A stretch of 64,000 nucleotides of DNA, from the NCBI GenBank assembly GCA_002746935.1, contig PDRW01000039.1, positions 1 through 64,000 of the forward strand, given 5' to 3'. This document shows, in pieces, positions 43,906 through 51,684 of the stretch. The position numbers and the translations under genes are program-made. Below the pieces are notes generated by a model. It was not told the origin of the DNA. It ran no database searches and saw only the letters and a list, made by a program, of their open reading frames with translations. How positions within the stretch are numbered: position 1 is the stretch's first letter; each line of letters starts with the position of its first letter. This DNA is from Rhodobacterales bacterium (GTDB lineage Bacteria; Pseudomonadota; Alphaproteobacteria; Rhodobacterales; Rhodobacteraceae).

Positions 43906-45210
43906 TCAGCCGATCGCCTGTAGCACCGGGTCGGGCACCTGCCGGGCCGCGCCGATCTCATAGGCCGCGCGCACCTGAGCTTCGGCCCGGTCGGCGGCCT
44001 CTTCGCAATCGGCATGGATCAGGCAGAGCGGATCGCCCTTCGCGACCGCGACCCCGAGGTCGAGCAGGCCGGTGATGCCGACGGCGGGGTTGATCACATC
44101 GTCGGCCCGCCGCCGTCCGCCGCCAAGTTCCACCACCGCGAGCCCGATGTCGCGCGAGCCGATGGCGCTGACATGGCCGGTATCCGGCGCCGCCACCGGA
44201 CGGATGGTCTTCGCGCGGGCAAGGTAGCGCTCCGGCGCCGCGACGAAATCCGCCGGCCCCCCGAGCGCCGCCACAGACCGACCGAACACCTCCGCCGCCG
44301 CCCCGCTCTCGAGCACCTTGCGGGCGGCGGCAACCCCGGCGGCCCGGCTCTCCGCCAGCCCGCCGATCGCCAGCATCTCGCCCGCAAGCGCCAGCGTCAC
44401 CGCTTCGAGCCGGGCGTCGCGGGCGCGTCCGGTGAGGAAATCCACCGCATTCGCCACTTCCAGCGCATTCCCCGCGGCCGAGGCCAGCGGCTGGTTCATG
44501 TCGGTGATCAGCGCCCGGCAGGCCAGCCCCGCCTCCCGCGCCACCCCGGTGATGCTTTCCGCCAGCGCCACCGCGTCATCAAAGCTCTCCATGAAGGCGC
44601 CATTGCCGGTCTTTACATCCATCACCAGCCCTTCGAGCCCGGCCGCGAGCTTCTTCGACAGGATCGACGCGGTGATCAGCGGGATCGATTCCACCGTCGC
44701 GGTCACGTCGCGGATGCCGTAGAACCGCTTGTCGGCCGGGGCGAGATCGGCGGTCTGGCCGATGATCGCGCAGCCGGTCTCGCGCACCACCTTGCGAAAC
44801 AGCGCGTTGTCCGGTGTCGAGACATAGCCCGGGATCGCGTCCATCTTGTCGAGCGTGCCGCCGGTATGGCCGAGCCCGCGCCCGGAGATCATCGGCACAT
44901 AGCCCCCGGCGGCGGCGACGATCGGCGCCAGCATCAGCGAGACATTGTCGCCCACACCGCCGGTCGAATGCTTGTCGACCACGGGCCCCGGCAGATCCCA
45001 GGCAAACACATCGCCGGAATCGCGCATTGCCAGCGTCAGCGCCGCCGCCTCCGCGTGGGTCATGCCGTTGAAGAACACCGCCATCGCGAAGGCCGCGACC
45101 TGCCCCTCGCTGGCCTCGCCAGAGGTGATCCCCGCGACCATCTGTTGCAGATCGTGGGGCGACAGGTCGCCCCCGTCGCGCTTCTGGCGAATGATTTCCT
45201 GAAACAGCAT
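43906..45210 (-). CDS. deoA: Thymidine phosphorylase
   Basis: The 434-residue pyrimidine-nucleoside phosphorylase splits thymidine to thymine and deoxyribose-1-phosphate. The family signature is in GRGLGHTGGTLDKMDAIPG; phosphate contacts KHSTGGVGD; and the loop TATVESIPLITASILSKKLA is conserved. I set the start at 45210 (MLFQEIIRQKRDGG) with AGGGAGG upstream; the frame remains open to 45297 but those residues are not family-like. Downstream it converges on truB. Confidence 0.94.
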   Translation of the reverse strand: MLFQEIIRQKRDGGDLSPHDLQQMVAGITSGEASEGQVAAFAMAVFFNGMTHAEAAALTLAMRDSGDVFAWDLPGPVVDKHSTGGVGDNVSLMLAPIVAAAGGYVPMISGRGLGHTGGTLDKMDAIPGYVSTPDNALFRKVVRETGCAIIGQTADLAPADKRFYGIRDVTATVESIPLITASILSKKLAAGLEGLVMDVKTGNGAFMESFDDAVALAESITGVAREAGLACRALITDMNQPLASAAGNALEVANAVDFLTGRARDARLEAVTLALAGEMLAIGGLAESRAAGVAAARKVLESGAAAEVFGRSVAALGGPADFVAAPERYLARAKTIRPVAAPDTGHVSAIGSRDIGLAVVELGGGRRRADDVINPAVGITGLLDLGVAVAKGDPLCLIHADCEEAADRAEAQVRAAYEIGAARQVPDPVLQAIG

Positions 45211-45287
45211 TGGCGGCCTCCCTGAAACATGTCGCGCAAACCCGGGGTACGGCTTCGCGCCTTCCGGCATGCGAAAACAAAAGGACA

Positions 45288-45324
45288 GAGCATGCAAGCG
45301 CGAATACGAATGCGCGTCATGCTC
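45288..45324. promoter_or_regulatory. Imperfect large inverted repeat upstream of deoA
   Basis: GAGCATG (45288-45294) and CATGCTC (45318-45324) enclose a second inner GCGC...GCGC pair. It lies about 80 bases before the deoA start and on the same side as the DUF1643 gene start, so it may be an operator. Confidence 0.3.
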
Positions 45325-45403
45325 CGGCCATCATTTTGACCCTTTGGACAAACTCCGCAAGACCCCGGTTGTGCAAACCCCCTCTGCCCGGCATAAGCTT
45401 ACC

Positions 45404-45910
45404 ATGATTACCCGCCGTCATATCAAGGACGACGCCCCTTCCACGGCGGTCTATTCCGATTGCGAGCGCTACCGCTACGAGCTGACCCGCACCTGGAATC
45501 CCGCCGGGCGCAAGGCCTTGTTCGTGATGCTGAACCCCTCGACCGCGACCGAAGTGCAGAACGATCCCACGGTGGAGCGCTGCGAACGTCGCGCCCGGGC
45601 GCTGGGCTTCGGCGCCTTCCGGGTGACCAACATCTTTGCCTGGCGCGGCACCGATCCGCGAGAGATGCGCGCCGCGGAAGACCCTGTCGGCCCGGCCAAC
45701 GATCAGGCGATCCGCGAGGGCGCGCGCTGGGCCGATCAGGTGATCTGCGCCTGGGGCACCCATGGCGAACATCTCGGCCGCGGCGCCCATGTGGAGGCGC
45801 TGCTGCGCGGCACCGGGCGGGCGCTGTTCCATCTCGGCCTCACCAAGGCCGGGCACCCGAAACATCCGCTCTATATCGGCTATGCCAAACAGCCGGAGCC
45901 CTGGGAATGA
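45404..45910 (+). CDS. DUF1643 domain-containing protein
   Basis: The 168-residue protein matches DUF1643, a family of unknown function: YRYELTRTWNPAG, ALFVMLNPSTATEVQNDPTVERCERRAR, GAFRVTNIFAWRGTDPREMRAAEDPVGP and ICAWGTHGEHLGRG. The conserved N-P-S-T and D-P-T-V suggest an enzyme, perhaps nucleotide-related, but nothing is shown. ATG 45404 is used; the frame extends to 45269 without family similarity. A DUF5665 gene follows 25 bases downstream. Confidence 0.87.
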   Translation: MITRRHIKDDAPSTAVYSDCERYRYELTRTWNPAGRKALFVMLNPSTATEVQNDPTVERCERRARALGFGAFRVTNIFAWRGTDPREMRAAEDPVGPANDQAIREGARWADQVICAWGTHGEHLGRGAHVEALLRGTGRALFHLGLTKAGHPKHPLYIGYAKQPEPWE

Positions 45911-45935
45911 GCGCCGCGCGCGGCAACAGGAGAGA

Positions 45936-46274
45936 ATGATGGACAGCGAATCCCCCGCAGGCCAACAGCCCCTCGACAGCAAAACGCTCTGTGACATCAG
46001 CCGGGAACTCGAAGCCCTGCGCGGCGAGGTCGTCCGTCTGAACGAACAGCGCTACTTCCGCCACGAAAGCTCGTTTCTCTGGATCGCTGCCTGGAGCCTC
46101 ACGCGGGGGCTGTTCTTCGGCCTCGGCTCGGTGCTGGGCGCGTCGATCCTCGTGGCCTTCGTGGTGCAGATGCTGGCTTCGATCGACTTCATCCCGATCA
46201 TCGGCGACTGGGGGCAGCAGCTGATCGAGGAGATCGAGCTCAACGTGCCGCAGAAGACGAACGGCCCGCGCTGA
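45936..46274 (+). CDS. DUF5665-like membrane protein
   Basis: A 112-residue protein: a short N-terminal coiled helix (ISRELEALRGEVVRLNEQRYF), then one or two hydrophobic segments (LTRGLFFGLGSVLGASILVAFVVQMLASIDF) and IPIIGDWGQQLIEEI. This is the DUF5665 pattern (R-G-x2-F-G-x-G-S followed by IPIIG). Function unknown. CAGGAGAGA is eight bases before ATG 45936. It may be in the same transcript as DUF1643. Confidence 0.7.
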   Translation: MMDSESPAGQQPLDSKTLCDISRELEALRGEVVRLNEQRYFRHESSFLWIAAWSLTRGLFFGLGSVLGASILVAFVVQMLASIDFIPIIGDWGQQLIEEIELNVPQKTNGPR

Positions 46275-46400
46275 GACCGCTTCGCCTGAAGCCCCACCGG
46301 CCGCTCCCCGCCCCGCTACGCCCGGGATGCGCTGATATGGCGCGCTTGTCCGGCGCGTCCATTCCGGCGAGACTGCGCGTCGCAGAACGGGAGTTGCACC

Positions 46401-46691
46401 ATGTGCCTTGGCATACCAGGACAGATTGTCGAAATTACCGATGAATCCCGCATGATGGCGCTGGCGGATGTCTCGGGTGTGCGCCGTGAGGTCAATGTCG
46501 CGCCGGTGCTTGAGGGCGACATCGCCGATCTGGTGGGCAAGTGGGTTCTGATCCATGTGGGCTTCGCCATGAGCCTGATCGACGAGGCCGAGGCCGCCGC
46601 CACGCTCGACGCCCTGCGCGAGCTCGGTGAGGCGCAGGAAGCGCTGCAACAGATGGCCGAGGCCGATGCCGCGCTGGAGGGGCTCCGGTGA
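46401..46691 (+). CDS. hypC: Hydrogenase maturation factor HypC
   Basis: The 96-residue chaperone carries the invariant N-terminal MCLGIPGQIVEI, in which Cys2 binds iron. It guards the Fe(CN)2CO precursor of [NiFe] hydrogenase with HypD. The C-terminus is unusually long and charged (SLIDEAEAAATLDALRELGE...). The hypD start overlaps the hypC stop (GTGA). No hydrogenase structural gene is in the window. Confidence 0.95.
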   Translation: MCLGIPGQIVEITDESRMMALADVSGVRREVNVAPVLEGDIADLVGKWVLIHVGFAMSLIDEAEAAATLDALRELGEAQEALQQMAEADAALEGLR

Positions 46692-47827
46692 AATTCGCCT
46701 CCGAATTCCGTGACCCCGCCGCCGCAAGGGCGCTGCTGGCCGCCATCGCCGCGAAGGCCGACCGGCTCGGGGCAACGCGCGCCAGACCGATCCACATCAT
46801 GGAGATCTGCGGCGGCCATACCCATTCGATCTTCCGCTACGGGCTCGACAAGCTGGTGCATGAGGGTATCGAATTCATCCACGGGCCGGGCTGTCCGGTC
46901 TGCGTGTTGCCGCGCGCCCGCGTCGATGAATGCATCGAGCTGGCCGAGCGGCCGGAGGTGATCTTCACCACCTTCGGCGACGCGATGCGGGTGCCCGGCT
47001 CGGAAAAGTCTCTGTTGCAGGCCAAAGCGGCCGGGGCCGATATCCGCATGGTCTATTCGCCGCTCGACGCGCTCGAGCTTGCCCGCCGCAACCCAGGCCG
47101 CGAAGTGGTGTTCTTCGGCCTCGGCTTCGAGACCACCACCCCCTCCACCGCGCTGTCGATCCAGCAGGCCGCCCGCGAAAACCTGCGCAATTTCAGCGTC
47201 TTCTGCAATCACATCACCGTGCCCGAGCCGATCAGGGCGCTGCTCGACTATCCGCACATGCGGCTCGACGGTTTCATCGGCCCGGGCCATGTGTCGATGG
47301 TGATCGGCACGAAGCCTTACGATTTCATCGCCCGCGACTACGGCAAGCCGATCGTGGTCGCCGGGTTCGAGCCGACCGATCTGTTGCAGACGATCCTGAT
47401 GATCCTCACCCAGCTTGAAGACGGCCGCGCCACGGTGGAAAACCAGTATGCCCGCGTGGTGCCGGACGAGGGCAACAAGGTGAGCCTCGCCGCGATTGCC
47501 GATGTCTACGAGCGCCGTCCGAGCTTTGAATGGCGCGGGCTTGGCGAGATCGACGCCTCCGGCCTGCGGGTGCGGCCGAAATATGCCGCTTTCGACGCCG
47601 AGGAGAAATTCGGCATCGGCTATGCGGGCCTGCGCAAACAGGTGCCCGAGGTCGAGGGCACGGATTGCGGGCTGGTGATGACCGGACGCCGGAAACCGCC
47701 GCAATGTCCGCAATTCGGCAAGGGCTGCACACCGGAAATGCCGCTCGGGGCGCTGATGGTGTCGTCCGAGGGGGCCTGTGCGGCCTATTGGCAATATGGC
47801 GGCGCGCGTGGCGCGGCAGCGGAGTAG
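46688..47827 (+). CDS. hypD: Hydrogenase maturation protein HypD
   Basis: The 379-residue protein assembles the Fe(CN)2CO group with HypC. The conserved cysteine motifs are GPGCPVCVLP, the [4Fe-4S] region in FGKGCTPEMPLGALMVSSEGACAAYWQYG, and the EICGGHTHSIF start. The start is GTG overlapping hypC; the stop TAG sits inside a 12-bp tandem duplication that also supplies the hypE ribosome site. Confidence 0.96.
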   Translation: MKFASEFRDPAAARALLAAIAAKADRLGATRARPIHIMEICGGHTHSIFRYGLDKLVHEGIEFIHGPGCPVCVLPRARVDECIELAERPEVIFTTFGDAMRVPGSEKSLLQAKAAGADIRMVYSPLDALELARRNPGREVVFFGLGFETTTPSTALSIQQAARENLRNFSVFCNHITVPEPIRALLDYPHMRLDGFIGPGHVSMVIGTKPYDFIARDYGKPIVVAGFEPTDLLQTILMILTQLEDGRATVENQYARVVPDEGNKVSLAAIADVYERRPSFEWRGLGEIDASGLRVRPKYAAFDAEEKFGIGYAGLRKQVPEVEGTDCGLVMTGRRKPPQCPQFGKGCTPEMPLGALMVSSEGACAAYWQYGGARGAAAE

Positions 47828-47842
47828 GGTGCGGAGTAGGGT
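47819..47842. repeat. Exact 12-bp tandem duplication at the hypD-hypE junction
   Basis: GCGGAGTAGGGT occurs twice (47819-47830, 47831-47842). The first copy contains the hypD TAG and the second the GGAG ribosome site for hypE. Confidence 0.8.
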
Positions 47843-48865
47843 ATGGCACTCAGAGACGATCGGGTCACGCTGGCCCATGGCGGCGGTGGCAAGGCGATGC
47901 GGGATCTCATCGAGGAGGTCTTCACCACCGTGTTCGAACCGCCCGGCATGGAGGATCAGGCCCGGCTTGAGGCGGAGGCGCTGGCCGAGCCCGGCGCCCG
48001 TCTGGCCTTCACCACCGACTCTTATGTGGTGACGCCGGTGGAGTTTCCCGGCGGCGATATCGGCAAGATCGCGGTGGCCGGGACGGTCAATGACCTCGCC
48101 GTCGGCGGCGCGAAGCCCTTGTGGCTGTCGGCGGCCTTCATCATCGAGGAAGGCACCGAGGTGGCGCTTCTGCGCCGGATCGTGGCGACGATGAAGGCCG
48201 AGGCCGACAAGGCCGGGGTGAAGATCGTCACCGGCGACACCAAGGTGGTCGGCCGTGACGCGGCCGATACGCTCTTTGTCACCACCGCCGGGGTCGGGGT
48301 GATCCCGCCCGGCCGCGAGATGGCGGCGGGCCGTGTGCGTCCCGGCGATGTGGCGCTCGTCAACGGGGTGCTCGGCGACCACGGCGCCACGATCCTCGCC
48401 GCCCGGGGCGATCTGGCGCTGCAATCGCCGATCAGATCCGATTGCGCGGCGCTCGGCCATCTGCTGGAGGCGGTGATCGATGCCGCCCCCGGCGCCCGTG
48501 CGGCGCGTGACCTCACCCGGGGCGGCCTTGCGTCGGCGCTGAACGAGATCGCCGGGGCGACGGGTTGCGGCATCGAGATCGACGAGACCGCGCTGCCGCT
48601 CCGCGACGAGGTGGTGGGCATGTGCGAGATCCTCGGGCTTGACCCGCTCTACCTTGCCAATGAAGGCCGCGTGGTGGTCTTTGTGCCCGAGGCCGAGGCC
48701 GGGGCGGCGCTGGCAGCGATGAGGGCCTTGCCCGAAGGCGAAGGGGCGGCGATTGTCGGGCGTGCGGTCGCGGCGCATCCGGGGCTTGTGCATATGCGCA
48801 CCGCCTTCGGTGGCGCCCGGATCGTCGACATGCTGGTGGGCGAGCAATTGCCGCGGATCTGCTGA
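47843..48865 (+). CDS. hypE: Hydrogenase expression/formation protein HypE
   Basis: The 340-residue ATP-dependent dehydratase converts HypF-delivered carbamoyl to a thiocyanate on its C-terminal cysteine, the CN donor. The C-terminus is the diagnostic PRIC, and the AIR-synthase-like core shows HGGGGKAMRDLI, FTTDSYVVTPVEFPGGDIGKIAVAGTVNDLAVGGAKP and DTKVVGRD. ATG 47843 follows GGAG. It is the last hyp gene; hypAB and hypF are not here. modA follows after about 106 bp. Confidence 0.95.
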   Translation: MALRDDRVTLAHGGGGKAMRDLIEEVFTTVFEPPGMEDQARLEAEALAEPGARLAFTTDSYVVTPVEFPGGDIGKIAVAGTVNDLAVGGAKPLWLSAAFIIEEGTEVALLRRIVATMKAEADKAGVKIVTGDTKVVGRDAADTLFVTTAGVGVIPPGREMAAGRVRPGDVALVNGVLGDHGATILAARGDLALQSPIRSDCAALGHLLEAVIDAAPGARAARDLTRGGLASALNEIAGATGCGIEIDETALPLRDEVVGMCEILGLDPLYLANEGRVVVFVPEAEAGAALAAMRALPEGEGAAIVGRAVAAHPGLVHMRTAFGGARIVDMLVGEQLPRIC

Positions 48866-48971
48866 CTGTGCCCGGGTGGGGCGCCCGGGTAGGCGCTGGT
48901 GGGCGTGAAGGGGCGCGAAGGGAGGTGTGAAACCGCTTGCGCCGGAGCCGGGGCGACACGATAACCCGGCC

Positions 48972-49721
48972 ATGCGCCTTCTGCCCCTTCTTGCTCTCCT
49001 GTTGTTCGCCGCCCCCGCCCGCGCCGACAGCATCGTGGTCTTCGCCGCCGCGAGCCTCAAGACCGCGCTCGACGAGGTGGCCGCCGGGTTTACCGAGGCC
49101 ACCGGCCACCAGATCGCGGCGTCCTATGCGGGCTCATCGGGGCTTGCGCGGCAGATCCTCCACGGCGCCCCGGCGGATGTGTTTCTGTCGGCCAATACCG
49201 CCTGGATGGACGAGCTCGAGGCCGCCGGCGCCCTCGCCCCCGGCACCCGCAGCGATCTGCTCGGCAATGGCCTCGTGCTGGTGGCCCATGGCGATGCCAC
49301 CCCGCTCGATCTCACCGACCCGGACGCCCTTTCCCACCGTCTCGGCACCGGCCATCTGGCCATGGGTCTGGTGGAAGCGGTGCCCGCGGGGATCTACGGA
49401 AAGGCTGCACTGGAGACGCTTGGGCTCTGGGAAGGGGTGCGGCCCCAGGTGGCGCAGTCGGACAATGTGCGTGCCGCGCTGGCGCTGGTCGCCACCGGGG
49501 CGGCACCGCTCGGGATCGTCTATGCGTCTGACGCCATCGCCGAGACCCGCGTGAGCGTCGTGGCGCATTTCCCCGAGGCGAGCCATCCGCCGATCACCTA
49601 TCCGGTCGCCATTGTCGAGGGCCACGACACGCCCGCCGCCCGGGCGCTGCTCGACCATCTCCGCAGCCCCGACGCCCGCGCCATCTTCGAGGCGCAGGGG
49701 TTCCGCTGGCTCGGAGGATAG
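48972..49721 (+). CDS. modA: Molybdate ABC transporter substrate-binding protein
   Basis: The 249-residue precursor has a signal peptide (MRLLPLLALLLFAAPARADS, cleavage near 18-20) and the ModA fold: VFAAASLKTALDEVAAGF, the SSG oxyanion-binding loop (AGSSGLARQI), ADVFLSAN and IVYASDA. It binds periplasmic molybdate (or tungstate). ATG 48972 is chosen by the signal peptide. It is followed three bases after its TAG by modB. Confidence 0.94.
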   Translation: MRLLPLLALLLFAAPARADSIVVFAAASLKTALDEVAAGFTEATGHQIAASYAGSSGLARQILHGAPADVFLSANTAWMDELEAAGALAPGTRSDLLGNGLVLVAHGDATPLDLTDPDALSHRLGTGHLAMGLVEAVPAGIYGKAALETLGLWEGVRPQVAQSDNVRAALALVATGAAPLGIVYASDAIAETRVSVVAHFPEASHPPITYPVAIVEGHDTPAARALLDHLRSPDARAIFEAQGFRWLGG

Positions 49722-49724
49722 CGC

Positions 49725-50417
49725 GTGGACTGGTTCGGCCCGGAGGAATGGCAGGCGGTCACGCTGTCCTTGCGGGTGGCGCTGGTGGCGGTGCTCGCGA
49801 GCCTGCCGTTCGGGCTGCTCACCGCCCATGCGCTGGCGCGGTGGCACTTCCCGGGGCGGGCGCTGCTCAACGGGCTGGTGCATCTGCCGCTGATCCTGCC
49901 GCCGGTGGTCACCGGCTATCTGCTGCTGCTCACCCTCGGCCCCACCGCCCCCGCCGGACGGCTCCTCGAGGCCCTCGGCCTGTCGCTGGCCTTCCGCTGG
50001 ACCGGCGCAGCGCTGGCGGCGGCGGTGATGGCCTTTCCGCTGATGGTGCGCGCCATCCGGCTTTCCATCGAGGCGGTGGACCCGAAGCTCGAACAGGCCG
50101 CCGCCACCCTTGGCGCGGCGCCCATGCGTGTCTATTTCACCGTAACTCTGCCGTTGGCGCTGCCCGGCGTGGTCGCGGGGGCGGTGCTGGCCTTCGCCAA
50201 GGCGATGGGCGAATTCGGTGCGACCATCACCTTCGTCTCCAACATTCCCGGCCAGACCCGCACCCTGCCCTCGGCGATCTACGCCTTCCTTCAGGTGCCG
50301 GGCGGCGAGGCGCCGGCGCTGCGGCTGGTGGCGGTCTCGGTCTTCGTCGCGATGAGCGCGCTGGTGCTCTCCGAATGGCTGGCGCGGCGCGCGGCCCGGC
50401 GGGTGCAGGGCCAATGA
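49725..50417 (+). CDS. modB: Molybdate ABC transporter permease ModB
   Basis: The 230-residue inner-membrane permease has five to six helices and the EAA loop (DPKLEQAAATLGAAPMRVYFTVTLPLALPGVVAGAVLAF), with the conserved MGEFGATITF. It starts at GTG 49725 (VDWFGPEEW) with GGAGG upstream and overlaps modC by four bases (ATGA). Confidence 0.94.
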   Translation: MDWFGPEEWQAVTLSLRVALVAVLASLPFGLLTAHALARWHFPGRALLNGLVHLPLILPPVVTGYLLLLTLGPTAPAGRLLEALGLSLAFRWTGAALAAAVMAFPLMVRAIRLSIEAVDPKLEQAAATLGAAPMRVYFTVTLPLALPGVVAGAVLAFAKAMGEFGATITFVSNIPGQTRTLPSAIYAFLQVPGGEAPALRLVAVSVFVAMSALVLSEWLARRAARRVQGQ

Positions 50418-51505
50418 GCCTCTCGGTCACCCTCCGCCACGCCCTGCCGGGGCTCACGATGGACCTGCACTTCGACGCGCCCCGGGGCGTCACCGCGCTG
50501 TTCGGCCCCTCCGGCGCGGGCAAGACCACGGTGCTGAACGCGGTCGCCGGGCTCTACCGGCCCGACGCGGCGCGGGTGGTGGTGGAAGGCGACGTGCTCT
50601 GCGACACCGAGGCGGGCATCTGGCTGCCGCCGCACCGGCGCGGGCTCGGGGTGGTGTTTCAGGAGGGCCGGCTGTTTCCGCATCTTTCGGTGGAGGCCAA
50701 CCTCACCTACGGGCCGCGGATGCGGGGGCAACGCCCGGACAGGGCCGAATATGCCCGGCTGGTCGAGATGCTGGGTATCGGCGCCCTGCTCGGCCGCCGT
50801 CCTGCCGCGCTGTCGGGCGGTGAACGCCAGCGGGTGGCGATCGGCCGCGCGCTGCTGGCGCGTCCACGGCTGATGCTGTTCGACGAACCGCTCGCCGCCC
50901 TCGACAGCGCCCGCAAGGCCGAGATCCTGCCCTATCTCGAACGTATCCGCGACGAGGCGGGGGTGCCGATCCTCTATGTCAGCCATTCCGCCAGCGAGGT
51001 GGCGCGGCTCGCGACCACGGTGGTGGTGATCGAGGCGGGCAGGGTGCGGCGCGCTGGCGCGGCGGCGGAGGTGCTGGGCGACCCGGCGCTTGCACCTGCG
51101 GGTGGACGCGAAGTGGGCGCGCTGCTGGCCGCGAGGGTTGTCGCACGGCATGACGACGGGCTGACCGAGATCGACGCCGGTGGCACCCGGCTGATGCTCG
51201 CGGACACCTGGGGAGATCCGGCGCCGGGCACCCATCTGCGGCTGCGCGTCGCTGCGCATGACGTGATCCTGTCGCTGGGCGCGCCCGAGGGGCTCTCGGC
51301 GCTCAACACCCTTCCCGGCCGGGTGACCGCGCTGCATGACGAGCCGGGGGCCAGCACCGTGGTGGCGCTCGACACCCCCGCGGGGCCGCTGCTCTCGCGC
51401 ATCACCCGCCGCTCTGTCAAACGGCTCGGACTTGTGCCGGGCACCCGGTGCCATGCGATCCTCAAGACGGTGGCCATCGCGCCGGAGGATATCGGACTCG
51501 GGTGA
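50414..51505 (+). CDS. modC: Molybdate ABC transporter ATP-binding protein ModC
   Basis: The 363-residue ATPase has Walker A GPSGAGKTT, Q-loop VFQEGRLFPHL, signature LSGGERQRVAIGRALL, Walker B LMLFDEPLAALD, H-loop VSHS and a C-terminal TOBE/molybdate-binding domain (VAAHDVILSLGAPEGLSALNTLPGRV). The ATG overlaps the modB stop. Import of molybdate feeds MsrP and the molybdo-hydroxylase of this window. Confidence 0.95.
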   Translation: MSLSVTLRHALPGLTMDLHFDAPRGVTALFGPSGAGKTTVLNAVAGLYRPDAARVVVEGDVLCDTEAGIWLPPHRRGLGVVFQEGRLFPHLSVEANLTYGPRMRGQRPDRAEYARLVEMLGIGALLGRRPAALSGGERQRVAIGRALLARPRLMLFDEPLAALDSARKAEILPYLERIRDEAGVPILYVSHSASEVARLATTVVVIEAGRVRRAGAAAEVLGDPALAPAGGREVGALLAARVVARHDDGLTEIDAGGTRLMLADTWGDPAPGTHLRLRVAAHDVILSLGAPEGLSALNTLPGRVTALHDEPGASTVVALDTPAGPLLSRITRRSVKRLGLVPGTRCHAILKTVAIAPEDIGLG

Positions 51506-51533
51506 GCGGCGCGCAGCACGGGCAAGCGGCACG

Positions 51534-51560
51534 AAAAAGGGCGCCTTGGGAGGCGCCCTT
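51534..51560 (-). terminator. Rho-independent terminator of icd
   Basis: On the minus strand AAGGGCGCC and GGCGCCCTT form a perfect 9-bp stem with a six-base loop, followed by TTTTT. It lies 125 bases after the icd stop; on the plus strand it could also slow modC transcription, but lacks a U-run there. Confidence 0.75.
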
Positions 51561-51585
51561 CCGCTGGATCAGAGACTGTTTCAGA

Positions 51586-51631
51586 GCATGTCGCTCAAAA
51601 GTGGGCACCGGTTTTGAGCTCTTCGACATGC
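51586..51631. repeat. Palindromic repeat of alphaproteobacterial type
   Basis: Nested arms GCATGTCG (51586-51593) / CGACATGC (51624-51631) and GCTCAAAA (51593-51600) / TTTTGAGC (51612-51619) surround GTGGGCACCGG. The core AAAAGTGxGCACCGGTTTT is familiar to me from intergenic palindromes of rhizobia and relatives, so it is probably a dispersed REP-like element. Confidence 0.65.
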
Positions 51632-51684
51632 GACCACAAACCATAACGCACGCCGCGTGAATGCGAATGAACGAGAGGCGTGCG

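Noticed and set aside
46316-49102. A 928-codon open frame on the minus strand
   Set aside because: Opposite hypCDE, all of which have diagnostic motifs; no domain on the minus strand.
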